A DNA stretch of 64,000 bases from Escherichia whittamii (lineage in GTDB: Bacteria > Pseudomonadota > Gammaproteobacteria > Enterobacterales > Enterobacteriaceae), in assembly GCF_014836715.1 (NCBI RefSeq), contig NZ_JACSQI010000009.1, positions 125,729 through 189,728 on the forward strand. The letters run 5' to 3'. Positions 51,696 to 61,575 of the stretch are shown piece after piece; the first letter of the stretch is position 1; the number at the start of each line of letters is the position of its first letter. Position numbers and translations under genes: made by a program. Below the pieces are notes generated by a model, which made no database searches, was not told the DNA's origin, and saw only the letters and a program-made list of their open reading frames with translations.

Positions 51696-52265
51696 ATGAA
51701 CAAGTCAAAAGGTGCTCTCATCGTCAGCCTTGCATTATTGCTTGCCGCGTGTAGTTCTATTCCACAAAATATCAAAGGTAACAACCAGCCTGATATTCAG
51801 AAAAGTTTTGTTGCTGTACATAACCAACCCAATTTATACGTTGGTCAGCAGGCTCGTTTTGGCGGTAAAGTGCTTAACGTCATTAATGGTAAAACAGATA
51901 CACTGTTAGAAATCGCAGTATTACCGCTGGATAGCTATGCAAAACCGGATATTGAAGCAAATTATCAGGGCCGGCTTCTTGCCAGACAAAGTGGTTTCCT
52001 TGACCCAGTAAACTACCGTAACCACTATGTCACCATCCTCGGAACCATTCAGGGCGAACAACCTGGCTTTATCAATAAAGTCCCATATAACTTCGTTGAA
52101 GTGAATATGCAGGGAATTCAGGTGTGGCATTTACGAGAAGTGGTGAACACCACCTACAACCTGTGGGATTACGGCTACGGCGCATTCTGGCCAGAACCCG
52201 GCTGGGGCGGAACACCTTACTATACCGATGCGGTTAGCCAGGTAACGCCAGAACTGGTCAAATAA
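51696..52265 (+). CDS. slp: Slp, starvation lipoprotein
   Basis: 189-residue outer-membrane lipoprotein of the Slp/YeaY family, induced by carbon starvation and acid; protects during organic acid stress. Lipobox LLAACSS with Cys19. Start at 51,696 (MNKSKGALIV), after AAGGATAG; the longer frame from 51,663 lacks a signal start. First gene of the acid fitness island here, followed by dctR. Confidence 0.95.
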   Translation: MNKSKGALIVSLALLLAACSSIPQNIKGNNQPDIQKSFVAVHNQPNLYVGQQARFGGKVLNVINGKTDTLLEIAVLPLDSYAKPDIEANYQGRLLARQSGFLDPVNYRNHYVTILGTIQGEQPGFINKVPYNFVEVNMQGIQVWHLREVVNTTYNLWDYGYGAFWPEPGWGGTPYYTDAVSQVTPELVK

Positions 52266-52420
52266 CATTACTTGAAGATGCGGATATTGATGAAGTATCT
52301 GCATCTTCGAACACATCCAATTAATGCACAGCAAGCTAATTAGTATAATTATAAGCACTGTCCTGTTAATTACTTTTGGCAGCCTGATTATAAAGTTAAT
52401 GTCCGCAACAGGAGTCGGTT

Positions 52421-52951
52421 ATGTTTCTTATAATTACTAGGGATATGATGTTCTTCACCGCGATGAAAAGCATCCTGAATAAAGGTAATGTCGTCCATAT
52501 ACAGACCGAAGAAGAAATCGACTTAACGTTGCACCAAAATTCCTTAGTCATTATTGATACATTAATGAATAATGTATTTCATTCAACATTGCTCAATAAA
52601 ATTAAACGATTGAATCCCGTTCATGTAATCATTTTCTCACCGTTTAATATAAAACGTTGTCTGGGGAAAATACCGGTGACGTTTGTTCAGCGGGCCATCA
52701 CGATCATCGACTTTATCGCGCTCATCAATGGCAGTTACTGCTCTGCGCCAGAAGCTGATGTTTCACTCTCATGCAAACAGCATCAGGTTCTTACCTGCAT
52801 TGCCAATCAAATGACGACGGAAGATATTCTGGAACAACTAAAAATATCATTAAAAACGTTTTACTGTCATAAGCACAATATCATGATGATCCTCAACCTT
52901 AAGCGGATCAATGAACTGGTGCGCCATCAACATATTGATTATCTGGTCTGA
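52421..52951 (+). CDS. dctR: DctR (YhiF), LuxR-type regulator
   Basis: 176-residue protein with a C-terminal LuxR-type helix-turn-helix (SCKQHQVLTCIANQMTTEDILEQLKISLKTFYCHKHNIM, about 120-160). Associated with slp in acid-metabolite protection and with dicarboxylate transport; direct targets not settled. The N-terminus resembles GadE's, and both likely descend from one family. 155 bases after slp. Confidence 0.93.
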   Translation: MFLIITRDMMFFTAMKSILNKGNVVHIQTEEEIDLTLHQNSLVIIDTLMNNVFHSTLLNKIKRLNPVHVIIFSPFNIKRCLGKIPVTFVQRAITIIDFIALINGSYCSAPEADVSLSCKQHQVLTCIANQMTTEDILEQLKISLKTFYCHKHNIMMILNLKRINELVRHQHIDYLV

Positions 52952-52993
52952 GTTGTGAGCGGTACGGCAAACCAGGCTTCCCTGCCGCACACA

Positions 52994-53641
52994 TTAACTT
53001 ATCGAGACACCTTTCACGCCTGCCATTCCCTTCAATAACCGCAATAGATTTTCAATTGATGTCATAGCCCGAAGCTGAATATCAATAGCAACTACTTCAT
53101 GATCTTCATTTTCTTGTAATGAGACTAAGTCAGCTTTGATTTTTTGCTGCTTAAACCAATCGAGCATCGACACCGTATGACCGTTCACCAACGTGAGCTG
53201 TAAATGGTAATTTTTATTCATCAAGCGGTAGGTTAATTGATGAAAAACTTCCAGCACCAGCAAAGCCATTACTGAACCATAGATACCCAGTTCATACATA
53301 CCACTGCCAATCACCATGCCGATGGCTGCCGTTACCCAGATATCCGCTGCAGTGGTGAGGCCGACAATATTTTGATTACGAACGAGGATGTTACCCGCAC
53401 CGATAAAACCGACGCCAGTGACAACCTGAGCGGCGATACGGCTGGGGTCCAGTCCGACATGATCCAGCGCCAGTACGTCAGCAAACCCATATTTCGACAC
53501 AATCATAAACAGGGCGCTACCCATACCGATTAAGACATGTGTACGAAGCCCAGCCCCTTTGCCGCGCATTTGCCTTTCCATGCCAATAGCACCACAGGCA
53601 ATAGCGGCCAGGATGAGACGAATAATAAATTCTGCAGTCAT
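52994..53641 (-). CDS. yhiD: YhiD, MgtC/SapB-family membrane protein
   Basis: 215-residue MgtC-like membrane protein: four to five N-terminal helices with AIGMERQMRGKGAGLRTHVLI and GVGFIGAGNILV motifs, then a soluble ACT-like C-terminal domain (about 145-215). In K-12 it acts with HdeD/HdeAB in acid resistance; mechanism unknown. ATG at 53,641. Follows hdeB on the minus strand, likely last gene of hdeAB-yhiD. Confidence 0.94.
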   Translation of the reverse strand: MTAEFIIRLILAAIACGAIGMERQMRGKGAGLRTHVLIGMGSALFMIVSKYGFADVLALDHVGLDPSRIAAQVVTGVGFIGAGNILVRNQNIVGLTTAADIWVTAAIGMVIGSGMYELGIYGSVMALLVLEVFHQLTYRLMNKNYHLQLTLVNGHTVSMLDWFKQQKIKADLVSLQENEDHEVVAIDIQLRAMTSIENLLRLLKGMAGVKGVSIS

Positions 53642-53704
53642 ATAAAAATGCAAAAAGGAGCAGCAAGATGGCTCAACTTGCTACTCCTTTTTGCTTTATT
53701 CCTG

Positions 53705-54031
53705 TTAATTTGGCAGGACATTTGCCAATTTATCTTTAAAGGTATACAAATTTTTCTGCGGATTTTTCTTACAGTATTCAATCACTTTAGGGATCTGAGT
53801 CAGGTCAGTTTCATTTAAGGTTACAGTATCGCCACCTTTATAAACCGTTTCTTCATGCAGCATCCACCATGCAACAGGTGTCATCGCTTTCGGATTCAGG
53901 TCAATAAATTCCTGACAAGTCATATCTTTAGCCGATTCATTGGCAGCCAGTGCAGATTGCGCATTAACCAGTGATAGTGCCGCTACAGCGCCAACGAAAA
54001 CAATGGCTTTACGTAGAGATGCAATATTCAT
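53705..54031 (-). CDS. hdeB: HdeB, periplasmic acid chaperone
   Basis: 108-residue periplasmic chaperone active at mildly acidic pH. Signal peptide of 29 residues ending NAQSALA before ANESAK. Two conserved cysteines (MTCQEF and IEYCKK) form the structural disulfide. The last ten residues (FKDKLANVLPN) differ from K-12 as I recall it. ATG at 54,031. Confidence 0.95.
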   Translation of the reverse strand: MNIASLRKAIVFVGAVAALSLVNAQSALAANESAKDMTCQEFIDLNPKAMTPVAWWMLHEETVYKGGDTVTLNETDLTQIPKVIEYCKKNPQKNLYTFKDKLANVLPN

Positions 54032-54147
54032 TTTACAACCCATTCAATAAATAATTTATATATAAACAGGAGGATTACCTGCTTTAAAAGCAATATATTC
54101 CGGCCTGTTCAATATTTAAGGAAATACGATGTAACGCATTCCCGTAA

Positions 54148-54480
54148 TTACATATCTTTCTTAATTTTGTCCCATTCGCCTTTAACTTTATCTTTAAAGC
54201 TGGCTTTTTTATCCTGAGTACAAGCCTGAACGATAGCCGGGGTTACGGTTGCAATACCCTGAACATCTAAAACCGCATCTTCTGGTTTATCTTTGTTATT
54301 CAGTGCTTCAGCAAAACCGACTGCAGTCGGCTGGAAGGATTCGTCCACAGCCAGGAAATCTTCACAGGTCCAGGTGTTGACAGGTTTTTTATTGTCAGCT
54401 GCTTTTTGTGCATCCGCTGCATTGCTCACAACAGGCAGGAGAAGCAGACCACCAAGAATTACACCTAATACTTTTTTCAT
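54148..54480 (-). CDS. hdeA: HdeA, periplasmic acid chaperone
   Basis: 110-residue chaperone that unfolds below pH 3 and binds denatured periplasmic proteins. Signal peptide of 21 residues ending VVSNA before ADAQKA; cysteines in WTCEDF and QACTQD give the disulfide of the mature protein. First gene of hdeAB-yhiD, divergent from hdeD across 254 bases. Confidence 0.97.
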   Translation of the reverse strand: MKKVLGVILGGLLLLPVVSNAADAQKAADNKKPVNTWTCEDFLAVDESFQPTAVGFAEALNNKDKPEDAVLDVQGIATVTPAIVQACTQDKKASFKDKVKGEWDKIKKDM

Positions 54481-54638
54481 CGCAATGTCCTCAACTATAA
54501 AGTGAAAGAGCCGTCACGCATCAATTTCGACATTGAGGTTATAACCTGGTTTTTGGGGTATGTCATGTTGAGATAAAATATCAAAATCAGATATTTTTAT
54601 TTAAATACAACATGTTACATAGGTATCAGACGCATTAA

Positions 54639-54658
54639 TTAGGAAATTTTTATTAAAT
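54639..54658 (+). promoter_or_regulatory. Gad box in the hdeA-hdeD intergenic region
   Basis: TTAGGAAATTTTTATTAAAT matches the GadE-binding Gad box (TTAGGATTTTGTTATTTAAA) at 15 of 20 positions, located between the divergent hdeA and hdeD genes, both GadE targets. Confidence 0.7.
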
Positions 54659-54734
54659 CACATGCATTCCTGGATGCATTTTTGGCATAGATTGATAGTA
54701 GGGGTTTTTCTTCTTAAATTTATAGGGTGGTTCT

Positions 54735-55304
54735 ATGTTGTATATAGATAAGGCAACAATTTTGAAATTTGATCTGGATATGCTTAAGAAGCATCGGAGA
54801 GCAATCCAGTTTATTGCTGTGCTACTGTTTATTGTCGGTTTGCTGTGTATAAGCTTTCCGTTTGTCTCTGGCGATATCCTTAGCACGGTCGTTGGTGCAT
54901 TATTAATCTGCTCAGGCATTGCGCTTATTGTCGGTTTATTCAGCAACCGGAGTCATAATTTCTGGCCTGTATTATCCGGTTTCCTTGTCGCTGTCGCCTA
55001 TTTATTGATCGGCTATTTCTTCATCCGCGCACCGGAACTGGGAATATTTGCTATTGCAGCGTTTATCGCTGGCTTGTTCTGTGTCGCTGGGGTTATTCGC
55101 TTGATGAGTTGGTATCGCCAGCGTTCAATGAAAGGCAGCTGGCTACAGCTAGTCATTGGTATCCTGGATATTGTCATCGCATGGTTATTCCTGGGTGCAA
55201 CGCCAATGGTTTCTGTAACACTAGTTTCTACACTGGTGGGGATAGAACTAATATTCAGCGCTGCCAGCTTGTTTAGCTTCGCTAGTTTATTCGTTAAAAA
55301 ATAA
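54735..55304 (+). CDS. hdeD: HdeD, acid-resistance membrane protein
   Basis: 189-residue inner-membrane protein with six helices (DUF308 family), required for acid resistance at high cell density. The charged N-terminus FDLDMLKKHRR leads into the first helix at about 24. Final residues FVKK are one shorter than K-12. Followed by a long hairpin at 55,341. Confidence 0.94.
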   Translation: MLYIDKATILKFDLDMLKKHRRAIQFIAVLLFIVGLLCISFPFVSGDILSTVVGALLICSGIALIVGLFSNRSHNFWPVLSGFLVAVAYLLIGYFFIRAPELGIFAIAAFIAGLFCVAGVIRLMSWYRQRSMKGSWLQLVIGILDIVIAWLFLGATPMVSVTLVSTLVGIELIFSAASLFSFASLFVKK

Positions 55305-55340
55305 TCAGTACCAGACCGTCGGCACAGTATTTTCCACACT

Positions 55341-55371
55341 GCCTCATAATCACTCATAGTGACTATGAGGC
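55341..55371 (+). terminator. Hairpin after hdeD
   Basis: Near-perfect stem: GCCTCATA, A, TCACT, loop CAT, AGTGA, C, TATGAGGC, 36 bases after the hdeD stop; no long T run follows. Confidence 0.6.
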
Positions 55372-55644
55372 ATATAACACTCCAGCTTCATATAGCCACC
55401 ATGGCAAAACATAAACCATCTTTGAAATAATTATCGTGCGATTCATTAAACAACTCTCTGAAACCTTTGTGTTTTTGTTTATTCCACAGCAAATTAGCCA
55501 TTTCAAACATTATCATGGCTGATATTTTCTGTAGTCAGGTTTAATGTTTAAAAGTGCTGTGGGAAAATGAAATCAAGATTCAGCAAGCATTGACTCAACG
55601 AGCGGGGAATTAATGTAGTTAATGTTAATTTTCTAAGAAATTTA

Positions 55645-55714
55645 AAAAGAAAGCTGGCAATCCAATTGCCAGCTTAAGTAGAAACAAGGAGACTCGATAT
55701 TTAAATCGGATTAC
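55645..55714 (-). ncRNA. arrS: ArrS antisense RNA upstream of gadE
   Basis: Minus-strand unit of about 70 bases: -10 box TAGAAT at 55,721-55,726, then a transcript ending in a perfect 11-base hairpin AAGCTGGCAAT / ATTGCCAGCTT (55,651-55,675) with a T-rich tail. Size, place and orientation fit ArrS, the 69-base RNA antisense to the long gadE leader that raises gadE mRNA. Start point is inferred from the -10 box. Confidence 0.65.
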
Positions 55715-56025
55715 TTTTTTATTCTAGTTTTATTATTTAGAAATCACAAACTTTAAATTGATAACTTATTCTTGGTAAAAAAATGGAAGATGTTAATTTC
55801 ATGTTAGCACCAACAAATTTATAACAACCAGGAATGTTACCTAGGATCAATATATGGAGTGTGTGATGGATAATTTTCAAGTTTTGATTAGTGTTAATAG
55901 ACGTATTAGTTCACGAAGGGCAACGTTCTTATAGGCGTTTACTATATTGAACAACGAATTCGGACATGGATGTAAATAATGAAAAGGATGACATGTTCGA
56001 AACAATAACGGCTAAGGAGCAAGTT

Positions 56026-56553
56026 ATGATTTTTCTCATGACGAAGGATTCTTTTCTTTTACAGGGCTTTTTGCAGTTGAAAGATAATCACGAAATGATA
56101 AAAATCAATTCCCTGTCAGAGATCAAAAGCATAGGCAACAAACCATTCAAGGTGATCATTGATACCTATCATAATCATATCCTTGATGAAGAAGCGATTA
56201 AGTTTCTTGAGAAATTAGATGCCGAAAGAATCATTGTTCTGGCACCTTACCACATCAGTAAACTTAAAAGTCAGTCGCCTATCTTTTTTATCAGCCGTAA
56301 AGAAAGCATTAAAAATCTGATTGATATTACTTATGGAAAACACTTACCCCATAAGAATTCTCAATTATGTTTCTCGCATAATCAATTCAAAATTATGCAA
56401 TTAATCCTGAAAAATAAAAATGAAAGTAATATCACGTCAACGCTGAAAATTTCGCAGCAGACATTAAAGATCCAGAAATTCAATATTATGTACAAGCTGA
56501 AACTTAGACGTATGAGCGACATCGTGACTCTGGGGATCTCTTCTTATTTTTAA
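56026..56553 (+). CDS. gadE: GadE, central acid-resistance activator
   Basis: 175-residue LuxR-type regulator that, with RcsB, activates gadA, gadBC, hdeAB, hdeD, slp, mdtEF and others through Gad boxes. C-terminal helix-turn-helix spans NESNITSTLKISQQTLKIQKFNIMYKLKLRR. ATG at 56,026 after AAGGAGCAAG; the frame is open upstream to 55,966 but the conserved N-terminus starts here. Confidence 0.96.
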   Translation: MIFLMTKDSFLLQGFLQLKDNHEMIKINSLSEIKSIGNKPFKVIIDTYHNHILDEEAIKFLEKLDAERIIVLAPYHISKLKSQSPIFFISRKESIKNLIDITYGKHLPHKNSQLCFSHNQFKIMQLILKNKNESNITSTLKISQQTLKIQKFNIMYKLKLRRMSDIVTLGISSYF

Positions 56554-56916
56554 GAAGGAGTTGATGTGGCCCGGCAATAAGTGCCTGAAATTGACGGCTG
56601 GCATGACGAGGGATGCAAATGCTGACTCCATTACTCCCGGTGATAACCAAAGGAGAAGCGAAAACGAACTTATTCCCCTGGTTTATGTATCCACCAGTAG
56701 AAACCTTCGTTGCCCGGATGCAGACAGAGACTGTCGGCAGAACGGCAACATTTTTTTTGCCATCTAAATCGCCACATTGGTCACTCGACCTGCTCGCACC
56801 ATCACAGGCATACATCCCCATGACCTGCACTATGTCGCTGGTCTGTAAATCCCTCATACCTCTCCCCGCACGCAATTCAAAGAACCGTTATTTCTCACGA
56901 GTTTTCAGGGACTAAA
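56554..56916. other. gadE-mdtE intergenic region
   Basis: 363 bases. Small open frames on both strands here have no protein-like composition. In K-12 gadE and mdtEF are transcribed together or from a nearby promoter; no strong terminator is evident between them. Confidence 0.5.
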
Positions 56917-58074
56917 ATGAACAGAAAAAGAATACTGTTAATACCGTTGTTATTCTGCGGCGTAATACTCACCGCCTGCGATGACAAATCAGCGCAAAAT
57001 GCAGCTTCCATGACGCCAGAAGTGGGCGTGGTGACGCTCTCCCCCGGCTCAATCAATGTCATGAGTGAACTGCCCGGCAGAACTGTTCCTTATGAAGTTG
57101 CTGAGATTCGCCCGCAGGTGGGCGGCATCATCATTAAACGCAATTTTATCGAAGGCGATAAAGTTAACCAGGGCGATTCGTTGTATCAGATTGACCCTGC
57201 TCCGTTACAAGCAGAATTAAACTCTGCCAAAGGTTCGCTGGCTAAAGCTCTCTCCACCGCCAGCAATGCCCGCATTACCTTTAACCGCCAGGCATCGTTG
57301 CTGAAAACCAACTACGTCAGCCGCCAGGACTATGACACGGCGCGAACTCAACTCAATGAAGCTGAAGCGAATGTCACCGTCGCCAAAGCTGCCGTTGAGC
57401 AGGCGACCATCAATCTGCAATACGCTAATGTCACCTCGCCTATTACTGGCGTCAGCGGGAAATCGTCGGTGACCGTCGGCGCATTAGTCACCGCTAATCA
57501 GGGAGACTCTCTGGTAACCGTGCAGCGTCTGGACCCGATTTATGTCGATCTCACCCAGTCAGTGCAGGATTTTTTGCGCATGAAAGAGGAAGTCGCCAGT
57601 GGGCAAATCAAACAGGTTCAGGGCAGTACGCCAGTACAGCTTAACCTGGAAAATGGCAAACGTTACAGCCAGACCGGCACGCTGAAATTTTCTGACCCGA
57701 CGGTAGATGAAACCACAGGTTCCGTCACGTTGCGTGCAATTTTCCCCAACCCGAATGGCGACTTGCTGCCTGGTATGTACGTTACGGCTTTAGTGGATGA
57801 AGGTAGCCGCCAGAATGTGTTGTTAGTACCGCAAGAAGGCGTCACCCACAACTCCCAGGGCAAAGCGACGGCGCTCATTCTGGATAAAGACGATGTCGTG
57901 CAGTTACGCGAAATTGACGCTACCAAAGCTATCGGAAATCAGTGGGTTGTTACCTCTGGTTTGCAGGCTGGCGATCGGGTGATCGTTTCCGGTTTGCAAC
58001 GCATTCGTCCGGGTATCAAGGCACGCGCAATTTCCTCCAGCCAGGAAAACGCCAGCACCGAATCGAAACAATAA
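56917..58074 (+). CDS. mdtE: MdtE, RND efflux membrane fusion protein
   Basis: 385-residue periplasmic adaptor of the MdtEF-TolC pump (AcrA family). Lipobox LTACDD with Cys21; lipoyl half motifs (VRPQVGGIIIKRNF-like at ~60 and NVTSPITGVSGKS at ~170) flank a coiled coil at about 95-165; beta-barrel domains follow. Pump exports indole/nitrosyl derivatives under anaerobiosis and several drugs. 24 bases before mdtF. Confidence 0.96.
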   Translation: MNRKRILLIPLLFCGVILTACDDKSAQNAASMTPEVGVVTLSPGSINVMSELPGRTVPYEVAEIRPQVGGIIIKRNFIEGDKVNQGDSLYQIDPAPLQAELNSAKGSLAKALSTASNARITFNRQASLLKTNYVSRQDYDTARTQLNEAEANVTVAKAAVEQATINLQYANVTSPITGVSGKSSVTVGALVTANQGDSLVTVQRLDPIYVDLTQSVQDFLRMKEEVASGQIKQVQGSTPVQLNLENGKRYSQTGTLKFSDPTVDETTGSVTLRAIFPNPNGDLLPGMYVTALVDEGSRQNVLLVPQEGVTHNSQGKATALILDKDDVVQLREIDATKAIGNQWVVTSGLQAGDRVIVSGLQRIRPGIKARAISSSQENASTESKQ

Positions 58075-58098
58075 CGTTGCAGGCTTAAGGGGACTTTC

Positions 58099-61000
58099 AT
58101 GGCTAACTATTTTATTGATCGCCCAGTTTTTGCCTGGGTACTTGCCATTATTATGATGCTCGCGGGCGGACTGGCGATCATGAACCTACCCGTTGCGCAA
58201 TATCCACAAATCGCGCCGCCAACAATTACCATCAGCGCAACCTATCCAGGTGCCGATGCGCAAACGGTAGAAGACTCGGTCACTCAGGTGATTGAGCAAA
58301 ATATGAATGGGCTGGATGGCTTGATGTATATGTCATCAACCAGCGATGCGGCAGGTAATGCCTCCATCACCCTGACCTTTGAAACGGGAACATCACCCGA
58401 TATCGCGCAGGTTCAGGTACAAAATAAACTGCAACTCGCGATACCTTCATTACCAGAAGCGGTGCAGCAACAAGGGATTAGCGTTAATAAGTCGAGCAGC
58501 AACATCCTGATGGTAGCGGCGTTTATCTCTGATAACGGCAGCCTCAACCAGTACGACATCGCGGACTATGTGGCTTCTAATATTAAAGACCCACTCAGCC
58601 GTACCGCAGGTGTCGGTAGCGTACAGCTCTTTGGCTCAGAGTACGCCATGCGTATCTGGCTGGACCCGCAAAAACTCAATAAATACAATCTCGTTCCTTC
58701 TGATGTTATTTCCCAAATCAAGGTACAGAACAACCAGATTTCCGGCGGTCAACTGGGGGGGATGCCACAGGCGGCAGACCAGCAACTGAACGCCTCAATC
58801 ATTGTGCAGACGCGCCTACAAACGCCGGAAGAATTTGGCAAAATCCTGCTGAAAGTTCAGCAAGATGGTTCGCAAGTATTGCTGCGCGACGTCGCTCGCG
58901 TCGAGCTGGGGGCGGAAGATTATTCCACCGTGGCGCGCTATAACGGCAAACCTGCCGCCGGTATCGCCATCAAACTGGCGACCGGGGCAAATGCGCTGGA
59001 TACCTCGCGGGCGGTAAAAGCAGAGCTCAACCGCTTATCAGCGTACTTCCCCGCCAGCCTGAAGACGGTTTATCCTTACGACACTACACCGTTTATCCAA
59101 ATTTCAATTCAGGAAGTTTTCAAAACGCTGGTTGAGGCGATCATCCTCGTCTTCCTTGTCATGTACCTGTTTTTACAAAACATTCGCGCTACGATTATCC
59201 CGACTATCGCCGTTCCGGTGGTTATTCTCGGCACATTTGCGATTTTGTCGGCGGTCGGTTTTACCATCAACACTCTCACGATGTTCGGGATGGTGCTGGC
59301 AATAGGGTTGCTGGTTGATGATGCCATCGTGGTGGTAGAAAACGTCGAACGTGTGATAGCGGAAGATAAACTGCCGCCGCAAGAAGCGACGCATAAATCG
59401 ATGGGGCAAATCCAACGCGCGCTGGTCGGGATTGCCGTTGTTCTGTCTGCGGTGTTTATGCCGATGGCCTTTATGAGTGGCGCTACGGGCGAGATTTACC
59501 GCCAGTTCTCCATCACGCTGATCTCATCCATGTTGCTTTCGGTGTTTGTGGCAATGAGTCTGACCCCTGCCCTTTGCGCCACCATTCTGAAAGCCGCGCC
59601 GGAAGGCGGTCACAAACCGAATGCTTTATTTGCTCGTTTTAACCATCTGTTTGAAAAATCGACCCAGCACTATACCGACAGCACCCGCTCGCTTCTGCGC
59701 TGCACGGGCCGCTATATGGTGGTTTACCTGCTGATTTGTGCCGGGATGGCGGTGCTGTTCCTGCGTACGCCGACTTCTTTCTTACCAGAAGAGGATCAGG
59801 GGGTCTTTATGACCACCGCGCAGTTACCGTCAGGTTCCACAATGGTTAACACCACGAAAGTGCTGCAACAGGTAACTGATTACTATCTGACAAAAGAGAA
59901 AAATAATGTCCAGTCAGTGTTCACCGTTGGTGGCTTCGGTTTTAGCGGCCAGGGGCAAAACAACGGCCTGGCGTTTATCAGCCTGAAGCCGTGGTCTGAA
60001 CGCGTCGGCGAGGAAAACTCGGTGACCGCAATCATTCAGCGGGCGATGGCGGCTCTGGGCCGCATCAATAAAGCAGTCATTTTCCCGTTCAACTTACCGG
60101 CGGTAGCAGAACTGGGGACAGCGTCAGGTTTTGATATGGAACTGCTGGACAACGGCAACCTGGGGCATGAAAAGTTGACCCAGGCGAGAAACGAATTGCT
60201 GTCACTGGCAGCACAATCGCCTGACCAGGTAACCGCGGTTCGCCCGAACGGCCTGGAAGATACGCCAATGTTCAAAGTGAACGTCAACGCCGCAAAAGCC
60301 GAAGCGATGGGCGTGGAGCTGTCTGATATCAACCAGACCCTCTCTACCGCCTTCGGCAGTAGCTACGTCAACGACTTCCTCAACCAGGGACGGGTGAAAA
60401 AAGTGTATGTCCAGGCCGGAACGCCGTTCCGTATGCTACCGGACAACATCAACCAATGGTATGTACGCAACGCCTCCGGCACGATGGCGCCGCTTTCTGC
60501 TTATTCTTCAACAGAATGGACCTACGGCTCACCACGTCTGGAACGCTACAACGGTATTCCATCAATGGAGATTTTAGGTGAAGCGGCGGCAGGAAAAAGT
60601 ACTGGTGACGCAATGAAATTTATGGCGGATCTGGTCGCAAAACTTCCGGCTGGCGTTGGCTACTCATGGACAGGGCTGTCATATCAGGAAGCGTTATCTT
60701 CCAACCAGGCACCGGCACTATATGCCATCTCGCTGGTCGTGGTGTTCCTTGCCCTCGCCGCACTTTATGAAAGCTGGTCGATTCCGTTCTCGGTAATGCT
60801 GGTCGTACCGCTTGGGGTAATTGGCGCGTTACTGGCTACAGACCTGCGCGGTTTAAGCAATGACGTCTACTTCCAGGTTGGTTTGCTGACCACCATTGGG
60901 CTTTCCGCCAAGAACGCCATCCTGATTGTCGAGTTTGCGGTTGAGATGATGCAAAAAGAAGGAAAGTCACCGATGGAAGCGATTATCGAAGCGGCACGGA

Positions 61001-61212
61001 TGCGCTTACGCCCAATCCTGATGACTTCTCTGGCCTTTATTCTCGGCGTGCTGCCGCTGGTTATCAGTCATGGCGCAGGTTCCGGTGCGCAAAACGCAGT
61101 AGGTACAGGTGTTATGGGGGGGATGTTTGCAGCAACTGTGCTGGCGATTTACTTCGTTCCGGTCTTTTTCGTTGTGGTGGAACATCTCTTTGCCCGCTTT
61201 AAAAAAGCGTAA
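58099..61212 (+). CDS. mdtF: MdtF, RND multidrug efflux transporter
   Basis: 1037-residue proton-driven RND pump. Begins [20 protein letters not shown]; twelve membrane helices with two large periplasmic loops; proton-relay aspartate pair in [16 protein letters not shown] near 407-408. Full length compared with AcrB-type pumps. Followed by a strong hairpin terminator at 61,223. Confidence 0.97.
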   Translation: MANYFIDRPVFAWVLAIIMMLAGGLAIMNLPVAQYPQIAPPTITISATYPGADAQTVEDSVTQVIEQNMNGLDGLMYMSSTSDAAGNASITLTFETGTSPDIAQVQVQNKLQLAIPSLPEAVQQQGISVNKSSSNILMVAAFISDNGSLNQYDIADYVASNIKDPLSRTAGVGSVQLFGSEYAMRIWLDPQKLNKYNLVPSDVISQIKVQNNQISGGQLGGMPQAADQQLNASIIVQTRLQTPEEFGKILLKVQQDGSQVLLRDVARVELGAEDYSTVARYNGKPAAGIAIKLATGANALDTSRAVKAELNRLSAYFPASLKTVYPYDTTPFIQISIQEVFKTLVEAIILVFLVMYLFLQNIRATIIPTIAVPVVILGTFAILSAVGFTINTLTMFGMVLAIGLLVDDAIVVVENVERVIAEDKLPPQEATHKSMGQIQRALVGIAVVLSAVFMPMAFMSGATGEIYRQFSITLISSMLLSVFVAMSLTPALCATILKAAPEGGHKPNALFARFNHLFEKSTQHYTDSTRSLLRCTGRYMVVYLLICAGMAVLFLRTPTSFLPEEDQGVFMTTAQLPSGSTMVNTTKVLQQVTDYYLTKEKNNVQSVFTVGGFGFSGQGQNNGLAFISLKPWSERVGEENSVTAIIQRAMAALGRINKAVIFPFNLPAVAELGTASGFDMELLDNGNLGHEKLTQARNELLSLAAQSPDQVTAVRPNGLEDTPMFKVNVNAAKAEAMGVELSDINQTLSTAFGSSYVNDFLNQGRVKKVYVQAGTPFRMLPDNINQWYVRNASGTMAPLSAYSSTEWTYGSPRLERYNGIPSMEILGEAAAGKSTGDAMKFMADLVAKLPAGVGYSWTGLSYQEALSSNQAPALYAISLVVVFLALAALYESWSIPFSVMLVVPLGVIGALLATDLRGLSNDVYFQVGLLTTIGLSAKNAILIVEFAVEMMQKEGKSPMEAIIEAARMRLRPILMTSLAFILGVLPLVISHGAGSGAQNAVGTGVMGGMFAATVLAIYFVPVFFVVVEHLFARFKKA

Positions 61213-61430
61213 CGCGTAAACGAGAGTAAGGTTGAACGTGAGGGTTCAGCCTTACTCTTTTCCGCTAACCACTCGCCACTCAACAACCAGCTTACTGCCA
61301 GGAACACCAGACTCAGTAAACAGCATTGAAAGTAGAAGCCGCTCCAACCGTTGGTGATCAATTTAAACAACACGACACTGACCAGAATTCCCGTAATCGT
61401 ATGAATTGCAAACTTAATAATCCTGAACAT
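61149..61430 (-). CDS. Candidate small membrane protein opposite the mdtF end
   Basis: 93-residue frame with two clear membrane helices ([17 protein letters not shown] and [20 protein letters not shown]) and a basic C-terminus. A perfect AGGAGG lies 12 bases before the ATG at 61,430, a little far. The last 64 bases run antisense into mdtF and the mdtF terminator lies inside it, so the C-terminal part is doubtful. I do not recognise the family. May be genuine with an accessory role near the efflux pump, or a chance hydrophobic frame. Confidence 0.45.
   Translation of the reverse strand: MFRIIKFAIHTITGILVSVVLFKLITNGWSGFYFQCCLLSLVFLAVSWLLSGEWLAEKSKAEPSRSTLLSFTRYAFLKRAKRCSTTTKKTGTK
61223..61262 (+). 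terminator. mdtEF terminator
   Basis: Long stem AGAGTAAGG-TTGAAC / GGTTCAG-CCTTACTCT with loop GTGAG and four T after it, 11 bases past the mdtF stop. Confidence 0.85.
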
Positions 61431-61575
61431 GCCGCGTCTTTTCCTCCTGAAAATACGTTTACTGTTTTGCAAACTGCGAAAACAAACTTGCCGATGGCCC
61501 GGCAGAGTTAATGAGGAAAGATTTTCACATGAAGTGTGAGGGAGATCCTGACCGACTTTCGAATGAGAAATCCAG

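Larger units (their letters stand above)
55305..56025. other. Long gadE upstream control region
   Basis: 720 bases with no protein-coding gene. It contains the hdeD-side hairpin at 55,341 and the ArrS RNA. In K-12 gadE is driven from three promoters up to about 570 bases upstream, bound by EvgA, YdeO, GadX, GadW, H-NS and GadE; the same span is kept here. Confidence 0.8.

Noticed and set aside
56561..56915. Open frames between gadE and mdtE
   Set aside because: Three overlapping frames on two strands in promoter DNA, with no protein-like composition or ribosome binding site; treated as chance.
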